Of a DNA stretch of 64,000 bases, positions 49,379 to 59,457 are shown in pieces. Position 1 is the first letter of the stretch, and the number at the start of each line of letters is the position of its first letter. Position numbers and translations under genes: made by a program. The stretch is from Campylobacter pinnipediorum subsp. pinnipediorum (GTDB taxonomy: Bacteria > Campylobacterota > Campylobacteria > Campylobacterales > Campylobacteraceae). The stretch spans positions 868,001-932,000 of the forward strand of contig NZ_CP012546.1 of NCBI RefSeq assembly GCF_002021925.1, given 5' to 3'. Under the pieces are notes generated by a model. That model had not been told where the DNA came from, did no database searches, and saw only the letters and a program-made list of their open reading frames with translations.

Positions 49379-49409
49379 AAACCAAGATAAGCTTTGCTTG
49401 TCTTGGTTT
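49379..49409 (+). terminator. groEL terminator
   Basis: 14-bp stem AAACCAAGATAAGC / GCTTGTCTTGGTTT with one T-G pair and a three-T loop, about 30 bp after the groEL stop. Confidence 0.75.
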
Positions 49410-49521
49410 ATTAATTTTATACACTCACACAATTTACACAACTTTGCTTTTTAAATATTAATTCTAATTTTAAACACATTATAGTAATATTGCATCCGAA
49501 ATAATTTTAAATAGGATTTTT

Positions 49522-50907
49522 ATGAATTTAGAAAATATTTTTAGAGAATATGACATAAGAGGCATTTACGAAAAAGATTTAAACGAAACAAGTGTAAAGG
49601 CTATAGGCTATGCGCTTGGTATAAAAATGAAAAAATTAGGTGTAAAAAACCTTAGTATAGGATATGATGCTAGACTTAGTGCTGATAATTTATTTAAGTT
49701 TTTATTAAGCGGTATAAATAAGGCTGGTGGAATTGAAGTTTTTGATATAGGATTAGCCCCTACTCCGGTTGGGTATTTTAGTGTTTATGCTGATTTTTTT
49801 GATGCGAACATAATGATAACAGGCTCTCATAATCCAAAAGATTACAATGGTTTTAAAATAACAATAAAAAAAGATAGTTATTTTGGAAAAGATTTGCAAA
49901 TTTTAAAGCAAGATGTCTTAGAAATAATCGAAAATAAAGAGATTATAGAAGATAATTTTAACTCTAAAAAATTTGATATCTTAACACACTATATAGATTT
50001 TTTTATAAAAGAGTTTTCTCACTTAAAAGATTTTAATCTTGCATTTTTAGCAGATTGCGGAAACGGAGCTATTGGTGTTACACTAGAACCTATACTAAAA
50101 GCACTAAATTTAAATGCAAAAATTTTATATCCAAATCCAGATGGAAATTTTCCAAATCACCACCCAGACCCAAGTGAAAAAGAAAATATAAAAGAACTTT
50201 TAAGCATGATAGAAAACAAACAATACAATCTTGGATTTGCATTTGATGGAGATGGCGATAGAATAGCTGTTATAACAGATAAGCACAATATCAAAGGTGA
50301 TGAGTTAGCCTATCTTTATACATTAAATATGAAAAATCCAAGAGTCTTAGGAGAGGTAAAATGCTCTCAAAGTATGTATGATGAGATCTCAAAAATAGGC
50401 GAGGTATTTATGGGAAAAACAGGTCATAGCAATATCAAAAAAATGATGAAAGAGCTAAATATAGACCTTGCAGCTGAAGTTAGTGGACATATATTTTTCA
50501 AAGAGAGATATTTTGGATTTGATGATGCGTTGTATGCTATGATGAGAGTTATAGAGCTTTTACAAAAGGGGTTTGATTTAGACAAAGAACTAAACAAACT
50601 CCCTACTCTTTTTAGCACCGATGAACTTAAAATAAAGGTAGATGAAGAGAGTAAATTTAAGATAGTTGAAAGTTTTAAAGATAGTATAAAAAGCAATCAA
50701 ACAAATCTACCAAAAATAGAGAGCATAATAGAAATAGACGGAATAAGAATAAAATTTAAAGATGGATGGGCATTAGTAAGAGCTTCTAATACAACACCTA
50801 TAATCGTAACTAGATTTGAAGCGACAAATGAAAATTTCTTAAAAGAGATACAAACAAAAACAAATGAATTATTAAAAAATATTATAGAGCATAAACAACT
50901 ACCATAA
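49522..50907 (+). CDS. Phosphomannomutase/phosphoglucomutase family enzyme
   Basis: 461 residues. It starts FREYDIRGIYEKDL, carries the phosphoserine loop TGSHNPKDYNGFK, the metal site DGDGDRI, and a C-terminal substrate loop (RASNTTPIIVTRFEA). These are the AlgC/ManB-type alpha-D-phosphohexomutases that make sugar-1-phosphates for lipooligosaccharide or capsule. The similar C. jejuni gene is Cj1407c by memory. Mannose versus glucose preference cannot be decided. The stop lies inside the loop of a hairpin. Confidence 0.9.
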   Translation: MNLENIFREYDIRGIYEKDLNETSVKAIGYALGIKMKKLGVKNLSIGYDARLSADNLFKFLLSGINKAGGIEVFDIGLAPTPVGYFSVYADFFDANIMITGSHNPKDYNGFKITIKKDSYFGKDLQILKQDVLEIIENKEIIEDNFNSKKFDILTHYIDFFIKEFSHLKDFNLAFLADCGNGAIGVTLEPILKALNLNAKILYPNPDGNFPNHHPDPSEKENIKELLSMIENKQYNLGFAFDGDGDRIAVITDKHNIKGDELAYLYTLNMKNPRVLGEVKCSQSMYDEISKIGEVFMGKTGHSNIKKMMKELNIDLAAEVSGHIFFKERYFGFDDALYAMMRVIELLQKGFDLDKELNKLPTLFSTDELKIKVDEESKFKIVESFKDSIKSNQTNLPKIESIIEIDGIRIKFKDGWALVRASNTTPIIVTRFEATNENFLKEIQTKTNELLKNIIEHKQLP

Positions 50908-50920
50908 AGTAGTTGTTTAT
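50891..50920. terminator. Hairpin overlapping the end of the phosphohexomutase gene
   Basis: Perfect 12-bp stem ATAAACAACTAC / GTAGTTGTTTAT with the stop codon in its six-base loop. It can serve the minus-strand gene ending at 50925 as well. Confidence 0.65.
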
Positions 50921-50924
50921 GGTG

Positions 50925-51434
50925 TCAAACAAGGCTATGCATTTTTAAAACAAACTCTACCCTGCCAACACCTATTTTCAGATCTTTTGCGATGTTTTCA
51001 ACACTTTTACCTTCATTAAACAATTTAACAATAACATCCTCATCGCTTTGTATATCAGGAGATGTTATTTTAGTAAAATCTCTTGTTTTCTCTTCTAAGC
51101 TATAAATTCTGCTTTGTTGTTCATTTTGAAACTCATCGATCGTGCTTTCTATATTTTTTAATGAGTTAAAAATTGGCATTATCTTATCATTTAAACTGAG
51201 TTCTATCTTGCTATCAAGGCTATTTTGCAAAGCACCAAGATCAACTATTTCGCCATCTTTTACACTAGAAAGTGTAGAAATTTGTTTTTTTAGATTAAAA
51301 TTTTCTTGTATAACACCTTCCAAAGCTTTTTCATATCTTGCAAATTTTTTATTTGCTTCTAAATCTTTTAGTATTATAAGTCCTAGCATAACTATCAAAA
51401 TAACACCAAAAATAATAAACAATATATACTCCAC
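50925..51434 (-). CDS. Membrane-anchored coiled-coil protein with C-terminal HTH (DUF6115-like)
   Basis: About 169 residues from the GTG at 51434, with GGGGA a few bases upstream; an ATG further upstream would prepend a cysteine-rich stretch overlapping the neighbour and is rejected. One N-terminal helix (YILFIIFGVILIVMLGLIIL), a long coiled coil, then a small helix-turn-helix (DEDVIVKLFNEGKSVENIAK followed by LKIGVGRVEFVL). This arrangement is seen in DUF6115 proteins; function is unknown. Confidence 0.65.
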   Translation of the reverse strand: MEYILFIIFGVILIVMLGLIILKDLEANKKFARYEKALEGVIQENFNLKKQISTLSSVKDGEIVDLGALQNSLDSKIELSLNDKIMPIFNSLKNIESTIDEFQNEQQSRIYSLEEKTRDFTKITSPDIQSDEDVIVKLFNEGKSVENIAKDLKIGVGRVEFVLKMHSLV

Positions 51435-51448
51435 AAAATCCCCTTTTT

Positions 51449-51964
51449 TTATTCTCTTAATTGTCTTATCATAACACGCTCTCTTGCTGTTACATAAGCA
51501 TTCCAACTCTCCTCGTCATCCAAATGCATATTTACAATATGAGCTGTTTTTTCATCTATTGATTTAAAATAAATTGCTATAGTTCTTTTTGGAAAAACAG
51601 GCATTGCAATCCTTGCATAATAAAACTCATCTTTTATAAATTTGTCATTTTCTATACAAAAATACTCAAAGCCTATACCAGATATTTTATCATTATCGTT
51701 TAGTTTTAAAAACTCTCTACTCTCTTGCTTTATACTAGCACTTAACTCATCAAATTTACGGTGAAGTTCAACAAGTAAAGTAAGCAAAACTTGATCACTT
51801 TCTTTTGTTTCACCTCTCGCTTTTGCTCTTTTCAACCAAGCTCCGAGCTGATCTTCTTCATTGTTTGTAATGGATGTAAATTCCTTAAAAAATCTCTCGT
51901 TTTTATATTTATCAAGCTCAAAATCTATCATTAAATCAGCAGGAATAAGCCTTATCTCACTCAT
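51449..51964 (-). CDS. Conserved hypothetical protein, possibly PilZ-like
   Basis: 171 residues, soluble. An N-terminal helical part (RFFKEFTSITNNEEDQLGAW) is followed by a beta-rich half (GIGFEYFCIENDKFIKDEFYY; RIAMPVFPKRTIAIYFKSID) that could be an atypical PilZ barrel, but no c-di-GMP binding RxxxR plus DxSxxG pair is visible. Its ATG overlaps the mqnP stop by four bases. Confidence 0.55.
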   Translation of the reverse strand: MSEIRLIPADLMIDFELDKYKNERFFKEFTSITNNEEDQLGAWLKRAKARGETKESDQVLLTLLVELHRKFDELSASIKQESREFLKLNDNDKISGIGFEYFCIENDKFIKDEFYYARIAMPVFPKRTIAIYFKSIDEKTAHIVNMHLDDEESWNAYVTARERVMIRQLRE

Positions 51965-52830
51965 ATTAAACTCACAAAAATAAACACAAAAAACATGATC
52001 CCAAGATAACCATTTAAAGTAAAAAATGCCCTATCTATCTTTGAAAAATCACGCCTTACTATTTGATGTTCTTTTAAAAGGACAAATGCACTAGCTATAA
52101 CACCTAAAAACGCAATAGATCCAAGCCCTGCACTCCAACAAAAAAGCAACCAAAATATAATTGTTATAGAGTGAAAAAGTGCTGAGATAAACATAGTAGC
52201 TTTTTCGCCATATATAGACGGTATGCTAAAAAGTCCATTTTGCTTATCAAACTCTATATCTTGAAGCGAATACAAAAGATCAAATCCAGCAACCCAAAAG
52301 CTAACACCAAGACATAAAAGAACACTCCAAAGAGTTATCTCGTTCATAATAGCAACAACACCAGCAATCGGTGCAAGTCCCAAACTAACACCCAATACCA
52401 AATGTGCCAATTCGCTAAATCTTTTAAACAAAGAATATCCACCAAGTATAGTTAAAATAGGAATGCTTAATTTAAATGCAAGATCGTTTATAAGATAGGC
52501 ACACACTATAAACAAAACAGCATTTGCAATTATAAAAACCATAAGGTTGTTTTTACCTATCCTGCCATCAACACTTGGTCTATTTGCCGTTCGCGGATTT
52601 TGTTTGTCTATATCTTTGTCTGCATAGCGATTAAATGCCATTGCAAAGTTTCTAGCACTAACAGCACATAAAACACCCAAAATAAATAATTTAAACCCAA
52701 AATTTATAGTTCCATTTATCTGTTTTGAAGCAACTATCATTGATATAAAAATAAAAGGCAATGAAAAAACTGAGTGCTTAAAAACTATCAAATCACTTAT
52801 ATCTTGTAACGTTTTTATAAATTTACCCAT
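51961..52830 (-). CDS. mqnP: UbiA-type prenyltransferase of menaquinone synthesis (MqnP-like)
   Basis: 289 residues with about eight membrane helices. The two aspartate-rich sites are NRYADKDIDKQNPRTANRP and LLYSLQDIEFDKQ. This is the 4-hydroxybenzoate octaprenyltransferase-like enzyme used in the futalosine menaquinone route of Campylobacter, hence mqnP rather than ubiA. Next to miaA, as in C. jejuni. Confidence 0.88.
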   Translation of the reverse strand: MGKFIKTLQDISDLIVFKHSVFSLPFIFISMIVASKQINGTINFGFKLFILGVLCAVSARNFAMAFNRYADKDIDKQNPRTANRPSVDGRIGKNNLMVFIIANAVLFIVCAYLINDLAFKLSIPILTILGGYSLFKRFSELAHLVLGVSLGLAPIAGVVAIMNEITLWSVLLCLGVSFWVAGFDLLYSLQDIEFDKQNGLFSIPSIYGEKATMFISALFHSITIIFWLLFCWSAGLGSIAFLGVIASAFVLLKEHQIVRRDFSKIDRAFFTLNGYLGIMFFVFIFVSLI

Positions 52831-52932
52831 TAAACTCTCTTTAAATACAAATTTATGATTTTGATTTTACAATCTTTTGCTTTAAATTTAAATTTATATT
52901 GCTATAATTTTTAAAATTTATTAAGGAAGTAT

Positions 52933-53811
52933 ATGTTTAAACAAATATGTATCATAGGCACTACCGCTAGTGGAAAGACAGACCTTGCTATGCAAGTTGC
53001 AACAAAATTTGATTGTGTTATACTAAGTCTTGACTCACTTTGTATTTACAAACTCATAGATATAGCAAGTGCAAAGCCGACAAAACAAGAGCTTGAACTA
53101 GTAAAACATTTTGGTATAAACGAGATATTTCCAAACGAACATTTTAGCGCTGGAAAGTTTTTTGAAATTTACAAAAAAGCTAAGGATTTTTGCATAAAAG
53201 AACAAAAACCACTACTTATAACTGGCGGAAGTGGATTTTATCTAAAATCAATGTTAGATGGCCTAAGCCCAGATGTGCCAAAATGTGATATTGAAATTTC
53301 AAAAGAAGAGATATATAAACTTGCTCAAAATATAGATAATGAATTTGTTCAAAAATTTAGCAAAAATGACTCATATAGACTTGAAAAATGGTATCAAATT
53401 TATAAATTTAGTAATGATATACCAACAAAATGGTTAAAAGAAAACACAACAAAACCAATAATAAAAGATATAGATATATTTGAGATATTTTGGGAAAGAG
53501 AAGATATAAGACAAAGAATCAAAATAAGAACAAAAAAGATGATAGAAAATGGCCTGATAGATGAGGCGAAATTTCTATTTGATAAATTTGATAGCGATTT
53601 AAAACCGCTAAAATCAATAGGTCTTAAAGAGTGCAATTTGTATTTAAAAAACGAAATTAACATTGAAGAATTAGAAAATTTAATTTTCATTCATACATCA
53701 CAACTCGCAAAAAGACAAAAGACTTTTAATCGCTCATCTTTTTTAAACAGAATAAGTGGTGATTTTGATTTTATAAAATATAAAGTTTGTGAAAAACTAA
53801 GTAATAATTAA
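52933..53811 (+). CDS. miaA: tRNA dimethylallyltransferase MiaA
   Basis: 292 residues. The P-loop IIGTTASGKTDLAMQVA, the DSLCIYKLIDIASAKPT segment (usual DSxQxYxxxDIGTAKP; the glutamine position is not conserved here) and GGSGFYLKSML match MiaA. It adds a dimethylallyl group to A37 of tRNAs reading UNN codons. AAGGA precedes the ATG. Confidence 0.93.
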   Translation: MFKQICIIGTTASGKTDLAMQVATKFDCVILSLDSLCIYKLIDIASAKPTKQELELVKHFGINEIFPNEHFSAGKFFEIYKKAKDFCIKEQKPLLITGGSGFYLKSMLDGLSPDVPKCDIEISKEEIYKLAQNIDNEFVQKFSKNDSYRLEKWYQIYKFSNDIPTKWLKENTTKPIIKDIDIFEIFWEREDIRQRIKIRTKKMIENGLIDEAKFLFDKFDSDLKPLKSIGLKECNLYLKNEINIEELENLIFIHTSQLAKRQKTFNRSSFLNRISGDFDFIKYKVCEKLSNN

Positions 53812-53827
53812 TTTAAAAAGGTAAAAG

Positions 53828-54835
53828 TTGAAAAATAATTTAATTGTAGTTTATATAGCTAGTTTTGTTATAGTAGCGGCTGGATTAAAAGCTGCTAGCA
53901 CGATAGTTCTGCCGTTTTTGATAGCTGCTTTTATAGCCATCATAGTATCCCCGCTCATAGATAAGCTAGAAAGTCTTAAAATACCAAAAATATTAGCATT
54001 TTTGATTGTTGTTTTTCTTATATTTTCATCGCTTGGTTTTATGGGTAATACCGTCATAAAGACTATAAACGGACTTTTAGGAAACATAACAGAACTGCAA
54101 ACAAAATTCAAAGTATTTACAGATAGCATGGCTAAAATTGCGTATGAATATGGATTTGATATAAAAAGCTTTTTAAGTGGGGATTTTGACCCAAATAAAA
54201 TATTTGCAACATTTTCTGGATTTTTAAGAGAGAGTACTCAAATTGTATCAAAGGCATTTTTTATATTTTTACTTATTACTTTTATGCTTTTTGAAAAGAG
54301 TGTATTTGAACAAAAAGTTGCATATTTTGCAAGAAAAAATATCCAAGCCCAAACAACAGTAGATACATTTATATCAAACCTAAAAAGATATCTTGAGATT
54401 AAATTCCTAGCATCATTTGCAACAGGTGTTGTTGTATTTGCAGGACTTGAACTGCTTGGAGTAATGTATGCTCCACTTTGGTCTATTTTAGCATTTATCT
54501 TAAATTTCATACCAACAATAGGTTCTATAGTAGCTGCTTTACCAGCTATTTTAGTAGCAATGCTTATAAATAACTCAACAACTGCTTTTTGGGTGTTTTT
54601 ATTGTTTCTATTTACAAATATAGCGATTGGAAATTTTATAGAACCGAAATTTTTAGGAAAAGGGCTTGGCATAAGCACTCTTGTTGTTTTACTAAGCCTT
54701 TTGTTCTGGGGATTTTTATTTGGAATCGGCGGAATGTTTTTAGCAATCCCACTTACGATGAGTCTTAAAATAGCTTTAGATTCAAATCCAAATACAAAAT
54801 TTATAGCAATTTTATTAAGTGATAAAGTAGAATGA
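53828..54835 (+). CDS. AI-2E transporter family (PerM/YdiK-like) membrane protein
   Basis: 335 residues with about eight helices. It begins with the family pattern LPFLIAAFIAIIVSPLIDKLE, has a helical extracytoplasmic insert, and ends with EPKFLGKGLGISTLVVLLSL, the family hallmark. Start is TTG at 53828 with AAAGG upstream. Despite the family name, actual substrates are unknown and some members are Na+/H+ antiporters. Confidence 0.85.
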   Translation: MKNNLIVVYIASFVIVAAGLKAASTIVLPFLIAAFIAIIVSPLIDKLESLKIPKILAFLIVVFLIFSSLGFMGNTVIKTINGLLGNITELQTKFKVFTDSMAKIAYEYGFDIKSFLSGDFDPNKIFATFSGFLRESTQIVSKAFFIFLLITFMLFEKSVFEQKVAYFARKNIQAQTTVDTFISNLKRYLEIKFLASFATGVVVFAGLELLGVMYAPLWSILAFILNFIPTIGSIVAALPAILVAMLINNSTTAFWVFLLFLFTNIAIGNFIEPKFLGKGLGISTLVVLLSLLFWGFLFGIGGMFLAIPLTMSLKIALDSNPNTKFIAILLSDKVE

Positions 54836-54920
54836 TAAAAAATTAATATAATTAAAACAAATAATTACGTAAGTTTTTGATATAATTTTGATTATATTTT
54901 ATATTATTTAGGTGTTTATT

Positions 54921-55727
54921 ATGATGAAAAAGTATTTATTGTCGTTAATTTTTATTGGGGTTATGATCGTTGGTTGTTATACAAGCACAACAAATGGTGG
55001 CTTGGTCGGAGAAAACTCAAAACAGCTACTCCTTATATCTTCTGAACAAATGGATCAGAGTGCAAATCAAGCATACATACAAACACTAAGCGATGCAAAA
55101 ACAAAAAATTCATTAAATACTGATATTATATTAACAAAACGTGTAAAAGTTATAGCTGATAGACTTATAAAACAAGTTGGAACATTTAGAAAAGATGCTC
55201 TAAATTGGAATTGGCAGGTTAACGTAATAGATCAAGATATACTAAATGCTTGGTGTATGCCAGGTGGCAAGATAGCTGTTTATAGCGGTCTTATAAAAAG
55301 ACTCAATCTAACAGATGCTCAATTAGCCGCTGTTTTAGGACATGAGATAGCTCACGCACTAAGAGAACACAGTAGAGAGCAAGCAAGTAATGACAAGATA
55401 AAAAATCTAGGAATTTTTGCCATCACAAAAGTTGCTGGTCTTGACTCATCAGCAACTAATTTAATGGAATTAGCAACAAGATATACAATAATGCTTCCTT
55501 TTTCAAGAGCACACGAAACACAAGCTGATCATATAGGGACAGAACTTATGGCACGAGCTGGATACGATCCCCAAGAAGCTGTTAGAGTATGGGTAAAAAT
55601 GAGTAAGTTTTCAAAACAAAGCACACCTGAAATTTTAAGCACTCACCCATCAAATGCTAGCAGAATAGCTGATTTGAAAAATATAGCAAATAAGGTAATG
55701 CCACTTTATTTAGCAACAAAAAATTAA
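54921..55727 (+). CDS. M48 family metalloprotease, lipoprotein
   Basis: About 268 residues from the ATG at 54921 (AGGTG upstream; a GTG at 54912 lies within that site). Lipobox MIVGC near residue 20 gives a lipid-anchored protein. The zinc site is LGHEIAHALREHSREQ with the third ligand in ETQADHIG. Similar to LoiP/YcaL periplasmic quality-control proteases of the outer membrane. Confidence 0.9.
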   Translation: MMKKYLLSLIFIGVMIVGCYTSTTNGGLVGENSKQLLLISSEQMDQSANQAYIQTLSDAKTKNSLNTDIILTKRVKVIADRLIKQVGTFRKDALNWNWQVNVIDQDILNAWCMPGGKIAVYSGLIKRLNLTDAQLAAVLGHEIAHALREHSREQASNDKIKNLGIFAITKVAGLDSSATNLMELATRYTIMLPFSRAHETQADHIGTELMARAGYDPQEAVRVWVKMSKFSKQSTPEILSTHPSNASRIADLKNIANKVMPLYLATKN

Positions 55728-55744
55728 TTTAAAAAAGGAAAAAC

Positions 55745-56014
55745 ATGATACCATTTACAGACGAAGAGCTTTTAAAACCGGTTCAGACAAGTTTAAAAAA
55801 AGTTTTACCTATGTTAGAAAATGATGGCGGTGGACTTGACTTACTTGGTATTAAAAATGGTAAAATTTACGTAAGACTAACAGGACATTGCCATGGATGT
55901 GCAGCAAGTGGAAACACTCTAAAATACGGTGTAGAAAGACAATTAAAAATAGATATACATCCGGAACTAGAAGTAGTAAATGTACCGCAAGGCGAAGAGG
56001 TTAGCTTTGCTTAA
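55745..56014 (+). CDS. NFU-type iron-sulfur cluster carrier
   Basis: 89 residues consisting only of an NFU domain: LPMLENDGGGLDLLGIKNGK and the cluster-binding pair CHGCAAS. It would receive a 4Fe-4S cluster and pass it to targets. Same position relative to murE as Cj1639 in C. jejuni by memory. Eight bases of its 3' end overlap the next gene. Confidence 0.9.
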   Translation: MIPFTDEELLKPVQTSLKKVLPMLENDGGGLDLLGIKNGKIYVRLTGHCHGCAASGNTLKYGVERQLKIDIHPELEVVNVPQGEEVSFA

Positions 56015-56552
56015 TTATAAAAAACTTGGTATAAAAAATTTTAAAAATCATAAATTTGATGATGCGTTAAAATACTTTTCATTAGCATACGAACAAACAA
56101 AAGATAAAAATTTGCTTTTTTATATAAATTTATGTGTTTTTGCAAAAGATTCTTTTGATGAAGCAAATATGCTTTTTGAGCTTTTTTATGCAAAAGAAAA
56201 AAAACAAGAAGACACAGAAAATTTATATGAATTATTATACGCATTAGAAAACAAACACGCACAAAGCGAAGAGCTTGAAGAAGAAGATGCTATAAGCTAT
56301 GAAGAATTTATGAGTTTTGTTAGGAATTCTGATTTTAAAAGTGTATTTCAAAATATAATGTTTTCAACAAAAGTCATGATATCAAATAAAGATGATTTTT
56401 TGGATTTTATACAAAATTTAATAAAAAACGATTTTTTAGACATGAGCATTAACTATCTTGAAAGTGCAGCTACTATGTTTAGAGGCGATGAGAGGATAGA
56501 CAAACTTCTTGAAAAAGTAAAAGAAAGAAAAAATAATGAAGATACACATTAA
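56007..56552 (+). CDS. TPR-like helical protein, unknown
   Basis: About 181 residues from the TTG at 56007, which has GAGG six bases upstream; the ATG at 55980 would overlap the NFU gene by 35 bp without a binding site. A TPR-like repeat (NFKNHKFDDALKYFSLAYEQTKD) is followed by an acidic helical region. It lies between the NFU gene and murE, overlapping murE by 17 bp, so it probably belongs to that operon. Confidence 0.7.
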   Translation: MLNYKKLGIKNFKNHKFDDALKYFSLAYEQTKDKNLLFYINLCVFAKDSFDEANMLFELFYAKEKKQEDTENLYELLYALENKHAQSEELEEEDAISYEEFMSFVRNSDFKSVFQNIMFSTKVMISNKDDFLDFIQNLIKNDFLDMSINYLESAATMFRGDERIDKLLEKVKERKNNEDTH

Positions 56553-57819
56553 TAAAACTTTTATAACAGATAGCTCTTTAGAGTGCGAGCCTGGATGTTA
56601 TTTTTTACAAACTCAAAGCAATCATAAATATACAGATAGTGCGTTAGAAAAAAAAGCAACGATAATAGATGTAGATGAGTGCAAAAACCTACTAAAAATA
56701 GATAAAAATATAAAAATAGTAGGCATAACAGGAACAAATGGTAAAACAACAACTGCTACTGCGATATACTCATCTCTTATGAAGCTAGGTTTTAAATGTG
56801 GTCTTAGTGGCACAAGAGGTGCTTTTATAAACGGTAAAAACATAGATGAAAAATCACTAACAACAAGCCCTATTTTTAAAACACTATATTATTTACAAAA
56901 AGCAAGTGAAGAAAAGTGTGATTTTTTTGTTATGGAGGTAAGTTCTCACGCAATATCACAAAATAGGATAGAAGGTTTGGATTTTGCTCTTAAAATTTTT
57001 ACAAATTTAAGTCAAGATCATCTTGATTATCATAAAAGCATTGAAGAATATGCAAATGTAAAAAGTAGTTTTTTTCAAGATGATAGCTTAAAACTTATAA
57101 ACAAAGATGACAAATCCATTAAATTTAATGAAAAAAATGCATACTTTTACTCATTAAAACGAAATAGTGATTTTTATTCAATAAACTACGAATTAAAGGA
57201 GCGTATTAAGGCATTAGTTAAAACAAATAATGAAGAAATTTGGCTTGATTTAGGCCTACAAGGTGAGTTCAATCTTTATAATATGTTAGCCGTTTTTGGG
57301 GCTATATCTCTTTTAACAGACAAAAATATCAAACAAATTTCAAAAGCTTTAAGTGAATTTAATGGTGTAGATGGACGCATGCAAATAGTTAGCAAAAAAC
57401 CACTCGTGATAGTTGATTTTGCTCATACTCCAGATGGTATAGAAAAAGTTTTACACGCATTAAGACATTTGAGTTTGGTTGTAATTTTTGGAGCTGGCGG
57501 GGACAGAGATAAGACAAAAAGACCAAAAATGGGTGAGATAGTTCAAAGATATGCTAGGGTTTCAATAATAACAAGCGATAATCCAAGAAGCGAAAGACCA
57601 CAAGATATCATAAATGATATATACACTGGAATGAATAAAGAAAATATAATACAAGAAGAAGATAGAAAAAAGGCTATAAAAATTGGACTTTCATCATTAC
57701 AAGATGGTGAAGCACTTGTTATACTTGGTAAAGGTGATGAAGAATATCAAGAGATAAATGGTGTAAAATTTCCATTTAGCGATAAAAAAATAGTAGAAGA
57801 AATTTTAAAGGAAATATAA
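56536..57819 (+). CDS. murE: UDP-MurNAc-tripeptide synthetase MurE
   Basis: 427 residues, shorter than the E. coli enzyme mostly at the N-terminus, as usual in Campylobacter. ATP site [15 protein letters not shown], catalytic [10 protein letters not shown] and [12 protein letters not shown], and the meso-diaminopimelate selector DNPRSE. It adds meso-DAP to UDP-MurNAc-L-Ala-D-Glu in the cytoplasm. panD starts one base after its stop. Confidence 0.95.
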   Translation: MKIHINKTFITDSSLECEPGCYFLQTQSNHKYTDSALEKKATIIDVDECKNLLKIDKNIKIVGITGTNGKTTTATAIYSSLMKLGFKCGLSGTRGAFINGKNIDEKSLTTSPIFKTLYYLQKASEEKCDFFVMEVSSHAISQNRIEGLDFALKIFTNLSQDHLDYHKSIEEYANVKSSFFQDDSLKLINKDDKSIKFNEKNAYFYSLKRNSDFYSINYELKERIKALVKTNNEEIWLDLGLQGEFNLYNMLAVFGAISLLTDKNIKQISKALSEFNGVDGRMQIVSKKPLVIVDFAHTPDGIEKVLHALRHLSLVVIFGAGGDRDKTKRPKMGEIVQRYARVSIITSDNPRSERPQDIINDIYTGMNKENIIQEEDRKKAIKIGLSSLQDGEALVILGKGDEEYQEINGVKFPFSDKKIVEEILKEI

Positions 57820-57820
57820 A

Positions 57821-58171
57821 ATGACAATAGAAGTTTTATCTAGTAAAATACATAGAGCCGTTGTAACAGATGCGAATTTAAACTATGTTGGCTCAATAAG
57901 CATAGACACAGAACTAATAAAAGCTGCTGGTCTTTGCCAATGGCAAAAAGTTGAGATACTAAATGTCAATAATGGCGAAAGATTTAGCACATATGTAATA
58001 AACGGCAAAAAAGGCGAAATCTGTCTTAACGGTGCTGCGGCTAGAAAAGTATGTGCTGGTGATGTTGTTATAATAGTTGCATATGCTAGTATGAAACCTA
58101 AAAAAGCAAAAGAGTTTAAACCTACTGTTGTTTTTGTAAATGAAAAAAACGAAATAGTTAAAAACAAATAA
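57821..58171 (+). CDS. panD: Aspartate 1-decarboxylase proenzyme PanD
   Basis: 116 residues. [20 protein letters not shown] includes the self-cleavage site Gly24-Ser25, which yields the pyruvoyl cofactor, and [20 protein letters not shown] is conserved. It makes beta-alanine for pantothenate and CoA. Its stop shares one base with the ribE start, so it is in the murE run. Confidence 0.95.
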   Translation: MTIEVLSSKIHRAVVTDANLNYVGSISIDTELIKAAGLCQWQKVEILNVNNGERFSTYVINGKKGEICLNGAAARKVCAGDVVIIVAYASMKPKKAKEFKPTVVFVNEKNEIVKNK

Positions 58172-58779
58172 TGTTTAACGGTCTAATAAGAGAAATAGCT
58201 GTAGTTAAAAGTTATACAAATAACATACTTAGACTAAAAGCCGATTTTAAACCAAATCTTGGCGACAGCATAGCTGTAAATGGTGCTTGTCTTAGTGTGA
58301 TAGAGATATTTGATGATGGTTTTAGTGTTGAACTTAGCCTTGAAAGCAGAAAGCATATAGCTACTGAGAACTTAAAAGGTAAGGTTCACATAGAACCTGC
58401 TATGAAGCTTGGTGACAGAATAGACGGACATTTAGTTCAAGGTCATATAGATTCCATAGGTGAAGTTTATAAAATTTCACAAAATGAAAACGGGGTTGAT
58501 GTTTTTATAAAATTACCACAAGAGATAATGAAATTTATGGCAAACAAAGGAAGTGTATGCGTTGATGGTGTAAGCCTTACAGTAAACGAAGTCTTGCAAA
58601 ATGCAATAAAACTAACAATAATACCTATAACTTTCAAAGAGAGCCTTTTTTGTGATTTTAAGATAGGTAGAAGGGTAAATATAGAAAGTGATATGATGGC
58701 TAGATATATTGCTAGACAAATTGAGTTTAAAAAAGAGCTTACTTGGGAAAAAGTAGACAACTTTTTGAGTTTGTATTAA
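58171..58779 (+). CDS. ribE: Riboflavin synthase alpha subunit
   Basis: 202 residues with the two lumazine-binding repeats typical of the family: FNGLIREIAVV and SIAVNGACLSVIEI in the first, GHIDSIGEV and GVSLTVNEV in the second. It dismutates two lumazines into riboflavin. It overlaps panD by one base and pgeF by 37 bp. Confidence 0.93.
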   Translation: MFNGLIREIAVVKSYTNNILRLKADFKPNLGDSIAVNGACLSVIEIFDDGFSVELSLESRKHIATENLKGKVHIEPAMKLGDRIDGHLVQGHIDSIGEVYKISQNENGVDVFIKLPQEIMKFMANKGSVCVDGVSLTVNEVLQNAIKLTIIPITFKESLFCDFKIGRRVNIESDMMARYIARQIEFKKELTWEKVDNFLSLY

Positions 58780-59453
58780 ACGATAAAAATATCATAGCTG
58801 GATTTAGCACTAGATTTGGCGGAGTCAGTGATGGAGCCTATAGCTGTTTAAATCTAGGTTTGCATACCGGTGATAATACATACAATGTCTTAAAAAATAG
58901 AGAAGTTTTAAGAAATTTTCTTTGTTTGCAAAAGCTGATTTTTGTAAATCAAATTCACTCAGATGAAGTTAAAATTCTAAAAGATAAAGAGCAAATTCTT
59001 GGAGATTGTGATGGGATTATCACAAATTTAAAAAATATTGGCATTTGTGTTATGGTTGCTGATTGTTCGCCTATTTTAATTTATGATAGTAAAAATAGTG
59101 TCATTGCTTGTATCCACGCTGGAAGACAAGGTGTCATCAAAAAAATATTAACAAAATGCGTGATAAAAATGCAAGAGAATTTTAACTCAAATGTTTCAGA
59201 CTTATCAGTATTTGTAGGACCAAATATAAAAGGTAGTTGTTATGAAGTCGGTGATTTGGATCTAAAAGAGTTTAATGAATTTAAGATAGGAAATAAATTT
59301 GATATGAACTTAGCACTTAAAAATGAGCTTATTTCACTTGGTGTAAATGATTTTTCTTTTAATAACACTTGTGCACATTGCGATAATAGATATTTTTCTT
59401 ATAGAAGAGATAAAATAACAGGTAGATTTGCAGGAATAATAGCTTTAAGGTAG
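58743..59453 (+). CDS. pgeF: PgeF/YfiH family (laccase-domain) protein
   Basis: 236 residues from a TTG at 58743, the only usual in-frame start before the conserved core. GFSTRFGGVSDGAYSCLNLG, MVADCSPILIYD, IACIHAGRQG and CAHCDNRYFSYRRD give the zinc-binding Cys/His set. Family members act as purine nucleoside phosphorylase-like enzymes and as peptidoglycan editing factor PgeF, which removes wrong Ser-containing precursors. Being next to murE favours the peptidoglycan role. Confidence 0.85.
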   Translation: MGKSRQLFEFVLNDKNIIAGFSTRFGGVSDGAYSCLNLGLHTGDNTYNVLKNREVLRNFLCLQKLIFVNQIHSDEVKILKDKEQILGDCDGIITNLKNIGICVMVADCSPILIYDSKNSVIACIHAGRQGVIKKILTKCVIKMQENFNSNVSDLSVFVGPNIKGSCYEVGDLDLKEFNEFKIGNKFDMNLALKNELISLGVNDFSFNNTCAHCDNRYFSYRRDKITGRFAGIIALR

Positions 59454-59457
59454 ACAA